Part shown: positions 1 to 10,500 of the stretch, one piece after another
Numbering within the stretch: position 1 is the first letter of the stretch
Layout: each line of letters starts with the position of its first letter
Assembly (NCBI RefSeq): GCF_020176955.2
Contig: NZ_JAIUCZ020000003.1
Coordinates: forward strand, 744,001 to 808,000
DNA from: Nocardia sp. alder85J
GTDB lineage: Bacteria; Actinomycetota; Actinomycetes; Mycobacteriales; Mycobacteriaceae
Length of the DNA stretch: 64,000 nucleotides
Direction: 5' to 3'
Program-made: the position numbers and the translations under genes
Notes under the pieces: model-generated
What the model was told of the DNA's origin: nothing
The model's input: the letters and a program-made list of their open reading frames with translations, nothing else
Databases searched by the model: none

Positions 1-1275
1 TGCGGCTACCTGCACGAGGGCAACGGTCCGACGCGAAACGCGATGTGCGAGCACTGCGGTGGAGGATCACTCGAGACGATGGACCGGATGATGCGGCTGG
101 TCTCGGTCAAGACCCGCCGTCGCGACCGGATCAGCGCCGACGAGGAAGAACGTCAACGCGCGGGCCACGAGATCGTCACCACCCTCCGATTCGTCCCGCA
201 CGGTCAGCGTGCCGGTGAACTGACCAGCACTATCACCGTGGACGATGCGGAGCTGGGCACTATGACCTACGGCGACACCGCACTGATCCGTCGCATGAAT
301 GTCGGGCTGCGCCGCCGCAAGGACAAGAACACCAAAGGCCATCTGCTCGACACCCTCGAAGGCCGGTGGGCACGGGAAGCGGATCTCACCAAGAACACCG
401 GCAACGACGTGCCGCGGATCCAGCGTGTCGTGCCATACGTGGAAGATCACCGCAACGCGCTACTGCTGCACCTGGATCCGTTCATCCCCACGGAAGTGCG
501 GATGGCCGCGATGTACGCCCTGAAACGCGCCATCGAGGCGGTGTTCCAGCTCGAAAGCAACGAACTGGCCGTGGAACCCCTCCCTGGCGGCACCGGTGAT
601 CAGGCATGGTCACGGCTGCTGTTCTTCGAGGCCGCCGAGGGCGGAGCCGGGGTCTTGCGCCGCCTGGCCACCGAGGACATGCAGATCCGCGTTGTCGCGC
701 GGAAAGCCCTCGAGATCCTGCACTTCGACCCCGACACCGGTGAGGATCGGCATCGGGCCGAACACGCACGAGAAGACTGCGCCCAGGCCTGCTATGACTG
801 CCTGCTCTCCTACAGCAACCAATGGGACCACCAGGATCTCGATCGGCATGTCGTCACCGACTTGCTCCGCCGATTGACCCACGCCACCGTGGCTGTCGGT
901 GCCGGTGGAGAAGAACGTTCGCAGCAGCTGAACCGGCTTGCAGCGCAGAGCAACAGCCTCGAACAACGGTTGCTCGATCTGCTCGAGGAGCACGGCTACC
1001 GGCTCCCCGACGAAGCCCAACAACCGGTCGATGGCTACTACGTGCGCCCCGACTTCGCCTACCACGGCGCCGACATGGATATTGCCGTCTTTCTCGACGG
1101 CCCGATCCACGACACCGCCCACCAAGCCGACAAGGACGAGCGGGCCCGGCGCAAGCTCGAGGACGAAGCCGGGTGGCTGGTCCTGCGGTTCCACCACACC
1201 GAAACCGACGACCACTGGTTGCAGAAGATCAAGGAGAACACCGAGGTGTTCGGTTCCGGACGGTGCAGCGCATGA
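1..1275 (+). CDS. DUF1998 (DrmB-type) defence protein with a nuclease-like C-terminus, partial
   Basis: The frame is open at the window start, so only the last 424 residues are visible. They begin with Cys1, Cys16 and Cys19 of a zinc-ribbon-like segment. A DUF1998-type region follows, with a cysteine cluster ending in the signature CYDCLLSYSNQ near residue 260. The last ~100 residues (PDFAYHG...VFLDGPIHD...GWLVLRFHH) look like the Vsr/DUF559 endonuclease fold. DUF1998 proteins pair with a helicase (DrmA) in DISARM anti-phage systems; some relatives are helicase-DUF1998 fusions, and the missing N-terminus prevents a choice here. The stop overlaps the next start by ATGA, so it is co-translated with the SNF2 helicase. 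The family call is from recognition, not a search. Confidence 0.7.
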   Translation, partial: CGYLHEGNGPTRNAMCEHCGGGSLETMDRMMRLVSVKTRRRDRISADEEERQRAGHEIVTTLRFVPHGQRAGELTSTITVDDAELGTMTYGDTALIRRMNVGLRRRKDKNTKGHLLDTLEGRWAREADLTKNTGNDVPRIQRVVPYVEDHRNALLLHLDPFIPTEVRMAAMYALKRAIEAVFQLESNELAVEPLPGGTGDQAWSRLLFFEAAEGGAGVLRRLATEDMQIRVVARKALEILHFDPDTGEDRHRAEHAREDCAQACYDCLLSYSNQWDHQDLDRHVVTDLLRRLTHATVAVGAGGEERSQQLNRLAAQSNSLEQRLLDLLEEHGYRLPDEAQQPVDGYYVRPDFAYHGADMDIAVFLDGPIHDTAHQADKDERARRKLEDEAGWLVLRFHHTETDDHWLQKIKENTEVFGSGRCSA

Positions 1276-4133
1276 GCACCATCGACTACCCCGCCGGCAC
1301 CCTTGTTCACGCCCGCGGACGAGACTGGCTGGTTTTACCCGGCGCCCCCGGCGAGATGCTGCTGGTGCGCCCCCTCGGCGGCCGCGAGGACGAAACCACC
1401 GTCCTGCTCCCCGAACTCGACGCCCCGCGTCCGGCGGTGTTCACGCCACCGACCGTCGATGACCGCGGCGACGCCGCGCGCGCCCGCCTGCTCCGCGACG
1501 CTCTCCGACTGTCGTTCCGCGCCACCGGTGGGCCGTTCCGCTCGTTCGGCAAGCTCACGGTGACCCCCCGCAATTATCAACTCGTGCCGTTGATGATGTC
1601 CGCCGCGCAGGACACCACACGACTGCTCATCGCCGACGGTGTCGGCGTCGGCAAAACTATCGAAGCGGGCCTGATCGCCGCCGAGCTGCTGGCCACCGGA
1701 GAAGCCCGGCGCATGGCTGTGCTGTGCTCCCCCCAGCTGGCACCGCAGTGGCAGGCCGAGCTGCGCGCCAAGTTCGGCATCGAAGCTCAGCTGGTGCTGC
1801 CCTCCACGGTGAACCGGCTCAAGGTGCCGTGGGGATCGAGTATCTACGAGCACTATCCGCATCTGGTGATCTCCACCGACTTCATCAAACAACGCAGCCG
1901 GCGTGACGAGTTCGCCCTCAACTGCCCCGAGCTGGTGATCGTCGACGAGGCCCACACCTGCGTCGCCGCGACCACCGTGGGACACACTCAGGCGCACCAG
2001 CGATACACGTTGCTGCGCAAGCTCGCCGACGACCCGACCCGACACCTGCTGCTGCTGACCGCCACCCCCCACAGCGGCGACGACAGCGCCTGGCAGTCAT
2101 TGATCGGGCTGCTCGATAACCGGCTCGGTGACCTGCCGGCGGATCTTTCCGGTCGCGAGCGAGAAGACGACCGCAAACTGTTGGCGAAGTTCATGATTCA
2201 ACGCCAGCGCGCCGATATCCGCGAATACCTCCACGAAGACACGCCTTTCCCCACCCGGGAATCGACCGAGACCAGCTACACACTCACTGCCGGCTACCGG
2301 GCCCTGTTCGACGACGTGCTCGCTTTCGCCCGCGAACAGGTCAGCGACCCGACGCTGAACAGCGTGCATCAACGGGTGCGCTGGTGGTCGGCGATCGCGC
2401 TGCTGCGCTGCCTGGCCTCGAGCCCCGCAGCTGCGGAGCAAACCCTGCTCAATCGCTCCGCCCTGCATACCGCTGACGCAACCGACGAGGTCGACGCGAT
2501 TGCCACACCCCGGGTCCTCGACACCGACCTCGACGAAGCGCTCGAAGGCGACGACACCACCCTCGGCTCGGACAGCTCGGATCCCGAGACCTCTACCAGC
2601 CTCACCCGCCGGCGGCTGCGGGAACTCGCCGCCGCCGCGGCAGCCTTGAAAGGCCCGAAGACCGACGCCAAGCTCAAGCGACTGATCCCGCTGCTGCAGG
2701 ACCTGATCACCGAGGGCTATCACCCGATCGTGTTCTGCCGCTACATTCCCACCGCCGACTACCTTGCCGACAACCTCACCGCAGCCCTGGCCAAGAAGCA
2801 CCCCGACCTGCGCATCGAGGCGGTCACCGGCACCCTGCCTCCAGAGGAACGTGAAACCCGGGTCACCGAGCTCACCGAACACGCCGGGTCGCGGTTGCTG
2901 ATCGCCACCGACTGCCTGTCCGAGGGCATCAACCTCCAGGACGGGTTCACCGCGGTGGTGCACTACGACCTGGCCTGGAACCCGACCCGCCACGAGCAAC
3001 GGGAGGGACGTGTCGACCGGTTCGGTCAGCGCGCCGCCACCGTCCGCACCGTCACCTATTACGGCCAAGACAACGGCATCGACGGGATCGTCCTGGACGT
3101 GCTGATCAAACGACACGAACGAATCCGCCGTAGCACCGGCGTTTCCGTGCCGGTGCCGGTCGATTCGACAACCGTGATGAAGGCGATCTGGGAGTCGCTG
3201 CTGCTGCGCGGCACCGACACCGAACAGCTCACTCTCGACTTCGCCGGAGCCACCTCCACCTCACTCGCCGACACCGTGGATGTGCAATGGGTCGACGCCG
3301 CGGAGCGAGAGAAGGCCTCCCGGTCGAGGTTCCGGCAGGCCGGGCTGCAGCCCGACGTCGTCGCCGCCGCCCTCGCCCAGGTGCAGCGTTCCCTCGGTGG
3401 CCCCGCCGACGCCGAAAACTTCACCCGCGATGCCCTGTCGCTGCTGTCCGCCCAGATTGCCGCCACCGGCGACGGGTTCACCGCCCGCATTGATACCCTG
3501 CCCGCCGCAGTCCGCGACCAGCTTCCCCCGGCCAAGGACGAGCGGTTGGTCTTCCACCGCTCCTTCCCGATGCCGGCCGGTCACAGCGTGCTGGCCCGCA
3601 CCGACGCGACCGTGGAGGCCTTGTCGCGGTATGTGCTGGACTCGGCGCTCGACACGGATCTCGATCCGATGCTGCGACCGGCCCGCCGGGCTGCGGTGGT
3701 GCGCACCAGCGGAGTGGACAAGGTCACCACACTGATGGTGGTGCGATTCCGCCTCGAGATCGTCCTGCCCGGCTCGCGGGCCGCTATCACCCAGGTCGCC
3801 GAGGACGCACAATTCCTTGCCTATACCGCCGCCGGCGACGAACTCACCTGGTTGCCCACTGACGCCGTGGATGCGCTGCTGACCCTCCCACCGACGGGGA
3901 ACGTCGCCGACGCGCTGGCCTGCAACCAACTCGACCGGGCCCTCGGCCGCCTCGACGGTGTCCGTGAGTATCTGGCCGACCGCGGCCACCAGGTCGCCGA
4001 GGACCTCGTCACCGATCACCGCACCGTTCGAGCCGCCTCCAAGACCGGCGGCCGCGCCGTAAGGGCGCGGCTGCTGCCACCGCCGGACGTGCTGGGCGTC
4101 TACGTGTTTCTTCCCGAGAGGAGCGCCTCGTGA
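1272..4133 (+). CDS. SNF2/DEAD-like helicase, DISARM DrmD-like
   Basis: This 953-residue protein starts at the ATG that overlaps the previous stop (ATGA); a longer upstream reading in the same frame lies inside the previous gene and is not believed. Walker A is GVGVGKT near residue 121, motif II is VDEAH near 224, motif III is TATPHSG near 262, and the helicase C motif EGRVDRFGQR lies near 577. The N-terminal segment and a ~300-residue C-terminal extension have no motif I can name. SNF2-type helicases of this length next to an adenine methylase and a DUF1998 protein are the class 1 DISARM arrangement (drmD, drmMI). It ends in a GTGA overlap with the methylase gene. The expected role is ATP-driven DNA translocation in phage restriction. 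Confidence 0.75.
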   Translation: MSTIDYPAGTLVHARGRDWLVLPGAPGEMLLVRPLGGREDETTVLLPELDAPRPAVFTPPTVDDRGDAARARLLRDALRLSFRATGGPFRSFGKLTVTPRNYQLVPLMMSAAQDTTRLLIADGVGVGKTIEAGLIAAELLATGEARRMAVLCSPQLAPQWQAELRAKFGIEAQLVLPSTVNRLKVPWGSSIYEHYPHLVISTDFIKQRSRRDEFALNCPELVIVDEAHTCVAATTVGHTQAHQRYTLLRKLADDPTRHLLLLTATPHSGDDSAWQSLIGLLDNRLGDLPADLSGREREDDRKLLAKFMIQRQRADIREYLHEDTPFPTRESTETSYTLTAGYRALFDDVLAFAREQVSDPTLNSVHQRVRWWSAIALLRCLASSPAAAEQTLLNRSALHTADATDEVDAIATPRVLDTDLDEALEGDDTTLGSDSSDPETSTSLTRRRLRELAAAAAALKGPKTDAKLKRLIPLLQDLITEGYHPIVFCRYIPTADYLADNLTAALAKKHPDLRIEAVTGTLPPEERETRVTELTEHAGSRLLIATDCLSEGINLQDGFTAVVHYDLAWNPTRHEQREGRVDRFGQRAATVRTVTYYGQDNGIDGIVLDVLIKRHERIRRSTGVSVPVPVDSTTVMKAIWESLLLRGTDTEQLTLDFAGATSTSLADTVDVQWVDAAEREKASRSRFRQAGLQPDVVAAALAQVQRSLGGPADAENFTRDALSLLSAQIAATGDGFTARIDTLPAAVRDQLPPAKDERLVFHRSFPMPAGHSVLARTDATVEALSRYVLDSALDTDLDPMLRPARRAAVVRTSGVDKVTTLMVVRFRLEIVLPGSRAAITQVAEDAQFLAYTAAGDELTWLPTDAVDALLTLPPTGNVADALACNQLDRALGRLDGVREYLADRGHQVAEDLVTDHRTVRAASKTGGRAVRARLLPPPDVLGVYVFLPERSAS

Positions 4134-7100
4134 GCGGGCTGTCGTCGTTCCGGTCCGTCCGCACTGTCGGCACCGTCCTGCCCAGCGAAGCCCTCACACT
4201 GGGCGCCGAACTACGCATGCCCGGGCAGAGCACCGCTGAATACCAACTCCCACCCGGCATGGCGATCAACGCCGCGATCGCCCGGGCGTGGGAAGCCATG
4301 CTCGCCACCCACCGCGTATGGCAGCATGCCCTCACCCGACTGCCCGAGCACGACGCCGCCACCAAGATCACCCGCGAGAAGTGGCTGCTGCCGCTGCTCT
4401 ACGAGCTCGGCTGGGGCCGCCCAGAGATAGTGTCCGGCGGCCTGGACGTCGCACCCGGACTCGGGGAAACCACCGCCCCGCACTTCCCGATCTCGCATCG
4501 CCTGTCCTGGCCCGACGCCGCCGCCCCGGCGACGTGGGTACCCATCCACCTGGTGGGCGCCGGCATCGATCTGGACACCAAGACCGCCGGGCACACCGCC
4601 CGAGCCCCGCAGTCGATGCTGCAGGACTACCTCAACCGTGAAGAGCGGGCCCTGTGGGCAGTGCTGTCCAACGGTCGCACCCTGCGGCTGCTGCGCGACG
4701 CCTCCACCCTCTCCCGCCAGTCCTACGTCGAATTCGATCTCGACGACATCTTCACCAACCAGCGCTACGCCGACTTCCGCCTGCTGTTCCTCACCGTGCA
4801 CGCCAGCCGGTTCACTCCACGACTCGACCAGACGGTGACCAGGTCCACCCCGGCCACCGAGGAGGAGACCGAGGATGCCGAGGTGCCCACGCTGTCGGCG
4901 GAGCAATGCTGGCTCGAACAGTGGCGAACCACCGCGATCGACAATGGCGCCCGCGCCCTGCTGACCCTGCAAAACGGCGTCGCGAAGGCACTGCAACATC
5001 TCGGCACCGGATTCCTCGCCCACCGCGGCAACACCGCCCTGCGCGACACCCTCGCCGGCACACCCGATGCCGCCAAAGACCTGCACCGGGCGCTGCTGCG
5101 CATCGCCTACCGGCTGATCGTGCTGTTCGTCGCCGAGGACCGGGACCTGCTGCACGCCTCCACCGTCGATCCGCAAGCGCGGCAGCTGTATGCGGAGCAC
5201 TTCTCCACCGCCCGCCTGCGCCGCATGGCCACCGCCCACGCTGGCAGCCGGCATACCGACCTGTGGGAAGCTCACCAGATCGTCACCGACGCCCTCGCCG
5301 GCGACGGCCTGCCCACCCTCGGCCTCAGCGGCCTCGGGGCCACCCTGTACTCACGTCAATACCTGAGCATCCTCGACGAAGCACGCCTGCCCAATCATGC
5401 GTTCCTCGCGGCGATCCGCGCCCTGGCACAGATCGACGACCCGGTCACCGGCACCCCACGCCCCGTCGACTATCGCAACCTCGACAGTGAAGAACTCGGC
5501 GGTATGTACGAAGGTCTACTCGCCTACACACCCCGCTACGACGCCGACGCCCGAACCTTCACCCTCGAAAACGCCGCAGGCCACGACCGCAAGACGTCCG
5601 GTTCCTACTACACGCCCTCCGCGTTGATCGACCTCGTCCTCGACGAAGCACTCGACCCCCTCATCGACGAAGCACTGCGCACTCAGGACCCGGAACAGGC
5701 CCTGCTCGACCTGACAGTTGTCGACCCGGCTTGCGGGAGTGGTCACTTCCTTGTCGCCGCAGCCCGCCGTCTGGCCTCCGCTCTGGCCACCGTCCGCACC
5801 GGCGACACCGAACCGAACCCGGTCGCGCTGCGTACCGCCACCGCCGATATCATCGAACGCTGCATCTACGGCGTCGACCTCAACGACCTGGCCATCGAAA
5901 TCACCAAGGTCGCCCTGTGGCTCGAGGCCTTCGACACCGACCGGCCCTTCCCCTTTCTCGACGCCCACCTGCGCGTCGGCAACGCCCTGCTCGGCACCAC
6001 ACCAGAACTGCTGCGCCACAACATCCCCGACGCCGCCTTCGTCCCGCTCGGTGACGACGACAGGGAGTGGACCAGCAAACTCAAGGCACGCAACAAAGCC
6101 GAACGCACCGCCGACATCGACCAGCTCACTCTCAGTTTCGGCCCGCAGACCCTCGACGTGGAAACCATCGCGTTCAGCAAAGCCGCCCGCGCCGCCGATG
6201 CCAGTCACGCTGGAAGTCTCCGCGAGATGCGTATCCGTGCTGACGCCTGGCGGGCCTTGGAAACCGACCCGGGCCTTGTCGCAGCCAAACTCGTCGCCGA
6301 TGCGTGGTGCGCTGCCTTCGTCCAGCACAAGACCAAGACGGCCGGACCGCAACCGGTCACCACTGGACAGGGCATCACCCACGACACCCTCCGACGCCTG
6401 TCCGAAGACGCTGGATCTTTGCCGGACACGGTCATCGCGCAGATCAACCGCTTGGCCCGCCAATACCGGTTCTTCCACTGGCACCTCGAATTTCCCGGAA
6501 TCTTCACCGTCACCACCAATGGCAACGCCGACTCCACGACCGGCTGGACTGGCGGCTTCTCATGTGTCCTTGGGAACCCTCCCTGGGAGACTTTGCAGCT
6601 CGAAGACAAACAGTTCTTCGGCAACCATGACCGCACCGATATCGAGAACGCGAGCACCGCGGCGGTGCGTAAGAAGATGATCGAAGCATTAGCTGACTCC
6701 GATCCGGTTCTGTATGCTGCATACCAGCAGGCACAGAGGACATCTGAAGGTACAAATCACCTCGTCCGCTGTGGACGCTACCCCCTCACGGCTAACGGGA
6801 AAATCAACACCTACAGTGTCTTCGCCGAAACCATGCGCACCCTTGTTGGGCGGCGCGGCGCCGCCGGGATCATCACCCCGACCGGATTAGCCACCGACAA
6901 GACCACTGCGCCGTTCTTCTCAGACACACTGCGCACTGAGCAGCTGATTGCCTTCTACGACTTCGAGAACGAAGCAAGAATATTTACGGACGTGCACCAT
7001 TCCTTCCGTTTCGCCATCACCGCCATTGCCGGCAGCCGACGGAAGGTCGACCGGACCCGATTCGCGTTCCTCATCCGGCACATCACCGACGTGTCTCCAC

Positions 7101-8278
7101 GCCGGTTCGAACTCGCCGCCGGTGAGGTCCTGGCCATGAACCCCAACACCGGCACGCTGCCCATGTTCCGCACCCGTACCGACGCCGATATCACCCTCGG
7201 CATCTACAAGCAGCATCCCGTCCTCATTCGAGACAACGACCCGGCCGGCAACCCATGGAAGCTGTCCTTCAGCCAAGGGCTGTTCAACATGGCTTCGGAT
7301 TCGAACCTGTTCATCGCGGCGGACGACCTCGCCGACTTTGAGTTCAATGGCTGGTCCTATGAACTTGATGAACGGGAGTTCGTGCCGCTGTATGAGGCGA
7401 AAATGCTCGGCCACTTCGATCACCGCTTCTCCACCTACTCCGGCGCCACCCAAGCCCAACTCAACGTCGGATCCCTTCCACGCCCTACTGCTTCAGAACA
7501 CGACGATCCCGGATTTGAACCTCTGGCACGCTACTGGGTCGATCGAACGGAAGTCTCCAAGAAGCTCGAAGGCAGGTGGGATCGCAACTGGCTGCTCGGC
7601 TGGCGAGACATCGTACGGTCCAGCGATTCACGAACCTTCCTTCCGTCGGTCCTGCCTATGACAGCGTTGGGTGATCCGTTCCTACTTGCCTTTCCAGCGA
7701 ACCCCAGCCATGGACCTGTCTTGCATGCGATTTGGTCGAGCCTAGTATTCGACTACGTCGCGAGGCAGAAGCTCAGTGGCACACACATGAAATACTTCAC
7801 CGTCAAGCAACTCGCGTGCCCGCTTCCTAGCCGATTTGATGAGCCCGCTGGTTGGGATTGCGAACAGACCCTTGCCGAGTGGGTACATCCGTACGTCCTG
7901 GAACTGTCCTACACCTCCTGGCGATTGAGACCGTACGCAGTCGATCTCGGCGACATTGGTGCTCCCTTCCGGTGGGACCCCGAACGGCGGGCACTGCTCC
8001 GCGCCGACCTCGATGCCGCGTTTCTACACGTCTACGGCCTCTCACGTACCGAAGCCGAGCATGTCCTCGACTCATTCCCGGTCGTCCGCAAGTACGAGGA
8101 ACGAGACCTCGGCGAATACCGCACCCGACAGCTTGTTCTCGCCGCCTACGACCGTATGACCGTAGCCATCGCAGCTGGCGGAAGAGGATGGACTTCCCTG
8201 GCTACCCGGCCAGCCGGAGCAGGCGATCGGCACCCTTCTAAAAATGCTCAGTCTAGTAACTTCGCCGATTTACTGTGA
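4130..8278 (+). CDS. Large Eco57I-like N6-adenine DNA methyltransferase, DISARM DrmMI-like
   Basis: This 1382-residue protein starts at a GTG overlapping the helicase stop. The SAM-binding motif I is DPACGSGHF near residue 532 and the catalytic motif IV is NPPW near 815, the pair expected for gamma-type N6-adenine methylases. The ~500-residue N-terminal region and long C-terminal part probably carry target recognition, as in Eco57I and PglX proteins. In DISARM the methylase marks host DNA so that the helicase and nuclease proteins spare it. No phospholipase D gene (drmC) follows; the next gene is convergent. DrmC and DrmA, if present, must be upstream of the window. A BREX/Pgl-type methylase is the alternative, but the SNF2 and DUF1998 neighbours favour DISARM. 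Confidence 0.75.
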   Translation: MSGLSSFRSVRTVGTVLPSEALTLGAELRMPGQSTAEYQLPPGMAINAAIARAWEAMLATHRVWQHALTRLPEHDAATKITREKWLLPLLYELGWGRPEIVSGGLDVAPGLGETTAPHFPISHRLSWPDAAAPATWVPIHLVGAGIDLDTKTAGHTARAPQSMLQDYLNREERALWAVLSNGRTLRLLRDASTLSRQSYVEFDLDDIFTNQRYADFRLLFLTVHASRFTPRLDQTVTRSTPATEEETEDAEVPTLSAEQCWLEQWRTTAIDNGARALLTLQNGVAKALQHLGTGFLAHRGNTALRDTLAGTPDAAKDLHRALLRIAYRLIVLFVAEDRDLLHASTVDPQARQLYAEHFSTARLRRMATAHAGSRHTDLWEAHQIVTDALAGDGLPTLGLSGLGATLYSRQYLSILDEARLPNHAFLAAIRALAQIDDPVTGTPRPVDYRNLDSEELGGMYEGLLAYTPRYDADARTFTLENAAGHDRKTSGSYYTPSALIDLVLDEALDPLIDEALRTQDPEQALLDLTVVDPACGSGHFLVAAARRLASALATVRTGDTEPNPVALRTATADIIERCIYGVDLNDLAIEITKVALWLEAFDTDRPFPFLDAHLRVGNALLGTTPELLRHNIPDAAFVPLGDDDREWTSKLKARNKAERTADIDQLTLSFGPQTLDVETIAFSKAARAADASHAGSLREMRIRADAWRALETDPGLVAAKLVADAWCAAFVQHKTKTAGPQPVTTGQGITHDTLRRLSEDAGSLPDTVIAQINRLARQYRFFHWHLEFPGIFTVTTNGNADSTTGWTGGFSCVLGNPPWETLQLEDKQFFGNHDRTDIENASTAAVRKKMIEALADSDPVLYAAYQQAQRTSEGTNHLVRCGRYPLTANGKINTYSVFAETMRTLVGRRGAAGIITPTGLATDKTTAPFFSDTLRTEQLIAFYDFENEARIFTDVHHSFRFAITAIAGSRRKVDRTRFAFLIRHITDVSPRRFELAAGEVLAMNPNTGTLPMFRTRTDADITLGIYKQHPVLIRDNDPAGNPWKLSFSQGLFNMASDSNLFIAADDLADFEFNGWSYELDEREFVPLYEAKMLGHFDHRFSTYSGATQAQLNVGSLPRPTASEHDDPGFEPLARYWVDRTEVSKKLEGRWDRNWLLGWRDIVRSSDSRTFLPSVLPMTALGDPFLLAFPANPSHGPVLHAIWSSLVFDYVARQKLSGTHMKYFTVKQLACPLPSRFDEPAGWDCEQTLAEWVHPYVLELSYTSWRLRPYAVDLGDIGAPFRWDPERRALLRADLDAAFLHVYGLSRTEAEHVLDSFPVVRKYEERDLGEYRTRQLVLAAYDRMTVAIAAGGRGWTSLATRPAGAGDRHPSKNAQSSNFADLL

Positions 8279-8307
8279 GGAGCTGGAAAAATTGCAGCTG
8301 AGCAAGA

Positions 8308-8706
8308 TCAGGTGGCATCGGTATCGGGCGCAGTCATGGCCGTCTCGCCCGACACTGCAACGGGAGGCGTGAGCGGCACTCTGGCGGCGGCCTCTGAGGC
8401 GGTGTCAGCGCGGGCCCGGCGCGGCTGGCCGATCGTCGTCGTTTTCGGTTTGAGCCCGGCGCGGTCGAGGTCACCGACCTTGGCGCCCGTTTCTTTCGCG
8501 GCCTCGTAAGCCGCCCACGCCGCTTCCTCGGCCGCGCGCTCCTCAACGAGCAGCCGCGTTGTCTCCTCCTTCCGAGTGTGCACGCACTTCCGGTGCTCGC
8601 CGATGCGTACCGCCAACTCCCGCACAGCTTGCTCGATCTGCGCGCCGATCATCACCCGCTGGTATGCCTCGAGACCGGCAGACGCCGGGTCATCCTTCCG
8701 TGCCAT
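8308..8706 (-). CDS. Hypothetical helical protein, 132 aa
   Basis: I do not recognise the family. The protein is rich in Glu, Ala, Arg and Lys. Its central ~60 residues (EQAVRELAVRIGEH to AYEAAKETG) would form a long charged helix, probably a coiled coil. The C-terminal 45 residues are Pro/Thr-rich and likely disordered. The ATG follows a purine-rich GGGAAAC ribosome site. It converges on the methylase gene with only 29 bases between stops. It has no membrane segment or cysteine pair. Small coiled-coil genes of this kind are common on actinobacterial plasmids, but nothing here gives a function. Confidence 0.5.
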   Translation of the reverse strand: MARKDDPASAGLEAYQRVMIGAQIEQAVRELAVRIGEHRKCVHTRKEETTRLLVEERAAEEAAWAAYEAAKETGAKVGDLDRAGLKPKTTTIGQPRRARADTASEAAARVPLTPPVAVSGETAMTAPDTDAT

Positions 8707-9112
8707 CGCCGTTTCCCTTCCCTTGAACCGTTTCCTACCGACTCACCTGCCGGTGGCCGCAAAACCGGTGACACCGGACGGGCGAAAACATCGCATCCCC
8801 GATACGCCCGGCGCGGCGGAGCTGCCAGCATGTCGCCTAGTTATTCCAATGATGCCAGAGGGTCGGGACCCTGGCGTGCGATCCGCCGCGCGGCCGTGCC
8901 ACGCCCAGCAGCGAAATCGGGTGACCGAACACCGGCTCGCTGGGCGCGTTCGACGAGTTGGTGTGCGATCTCGCAGTACTGAAAGGTGATCCGTTGCCAG
9001 GTTCAGCCCGGGCGAACACGCACGAATCAGGAGAGCAAGATATCCGAAAAGGGGGGCCTTTTCGTTGCGCCTGGCGGCAGGCGCGGACACACTCGAAGTG
9101 ATTCGAGTGTGC
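8707..9112. other. 406-base gap without a convincing gene
   Basis: Open frames on both strands have no recognisable protein character or good ribosome sites. The only distinct element is a perfect 10-bp hairpin at its right edge, listed separately. Confidence 0.5.
9088..9111. terminator. Perfect 10-bp hairpin beside the IS701 insertion
   Basis: CACACTCGAA and TTCGAGTGTG form a perfect stem around the loop GTGA. The IS701 target duplication begins two bases to the right. It could be a terminator of a lost gene. The structure is seen; its role is inferred. Confidence 0.4.
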
Positions 9113-9116
9113 CTAG

Positions 9117-10500
9117 CACGACAGTTGTATTTCGTTGTTTTGCAGTCGGACCGATGGTGGGATACCTTGTCGTCTCGTGCTGGGTGATGTTGCCGCAGAG
9201 GATGTTTCGGCGTGGCGAGTGAGTTTCGATGAGGTGTTCGCGCGGGTGGCGGGGGTGTTCTATCGGGCGGAGCCGCGGCGGTGGGCGCGGTCGTATCTGA
9301 CGGGGTTGCTGGCGCCGGTGGAGCGGAAGAATACGTGGCAGTTGTCCGAGGCTGCGGGAGAGGAGGATCCGGGCCGGTTACAACATTTCTTGAATCGGTC
9401 GCGGTGGGACGCCGACGAGTTGCGCGATTGCCTGCGGGCGTACGTCGCCGAGGCGCTGGCCTGCCCTGATGGAGTCCTGGTTCCGGACGAGACCGGGTTC
9501 TTGAAGAAGGGGGTGAAGTCCGCGGGTGTGCAACGCCAGTACTCCGGGACGGCCGGGCGTGTGGAGAATTCTCAGCTCGGGGTGTTCCTCGCCTACGCCG
9601 GGCGCTCGGGCCGGGCGCTGATCGACCGAGAGCTCTACCTGCCCGAGTCGTGGATCGGTGACCGCGATCGCTGTATCGAAGCAGGCATACCCGAAACACG
9701 TTGCAGTACAGGTCTTCTGACGAAGCCCAGGCTCGCGGAGATGATGATCGCCCGGACCCTGGACGCCGGAGTGCCCGCAGGATGGGTGGCCGCGGACTCT
9801 GCCTACGGCCGCGACGGCCGGTTCCGGGCCTTCTGCGAGACCCGCCGCCTGTCCTACGTCCTCGAGGTGCCGGTCCGGCACACCGTGCCCGACCTCGACG
9901 GCCGCCGCCGCGTCGACACCCTCGTCGCCCGAGCACCCGCACAAGCCTGGCACCGCGTCTCGGCAGGACTCGGTGAACGCGGCGAACGCGAATACGACTG
10001 GGCCTGGGCCACCCTCCCCAATTTCGGTGACCTCCCCGCCGGATACACCAGAACCCTGCTGGCCCGCCGATCCCTCGACAACCCTGCCGATATCGCCTAT
10101 TACCTGTGCTTCCACCCCGCCACCATCGAGCGGGAACAGGTCGTGGCCGTGGCCGGCGCCCGATGGGCGGTCGAAGAGTGCTTCCAGGCCGCCAAGGACC
10201 AGTGCGGCCTCGACCACTACCAAGTCCGCAAATGGCATCCCTGGTACCGGCACATCACCCTCGCCATGCTCGCCCACGCCTTCCTCGCCGTCACCGCCGC
10301 CACCGACCCAAAAGCCCACGCGGGCTGGGCCGAATCACAGTCGCCGACATCCGCCGTCTCCTGGCGATAGTGCTCCACCCCGCCCGCACCCTCACCCACG
10401 CACTCGCCACCTGCCACTGGCGCCGCCGCCACCAAGCACACGCCCGACAACTCCGCCACCAACAGAAACGATTACAAAACAACGAAATACAACTGTCGTG
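9117..10500 (+). mobile_element. IS701-family insertion sequence with CTAG target duplication
   Basis: The ends are perfect 26-bp inverted repeats (9117-9142 and 10475-10500, beginning CACGACAGTTG). They are flanked by CTAG at 9113-9116 and 10501-10504, a 4-bp duplication of the YTAR type I associate with IS701. The element is 1384 bp and holds one transposase gene that carries a frame change. Confidence 0.85.

Noticed and set aside
8743..9942. 399-residue minus-strand open frame
   Set aside because: It is antisense to the IS701 transposase and Arg/Pro-rich; a GC-rich shadow.
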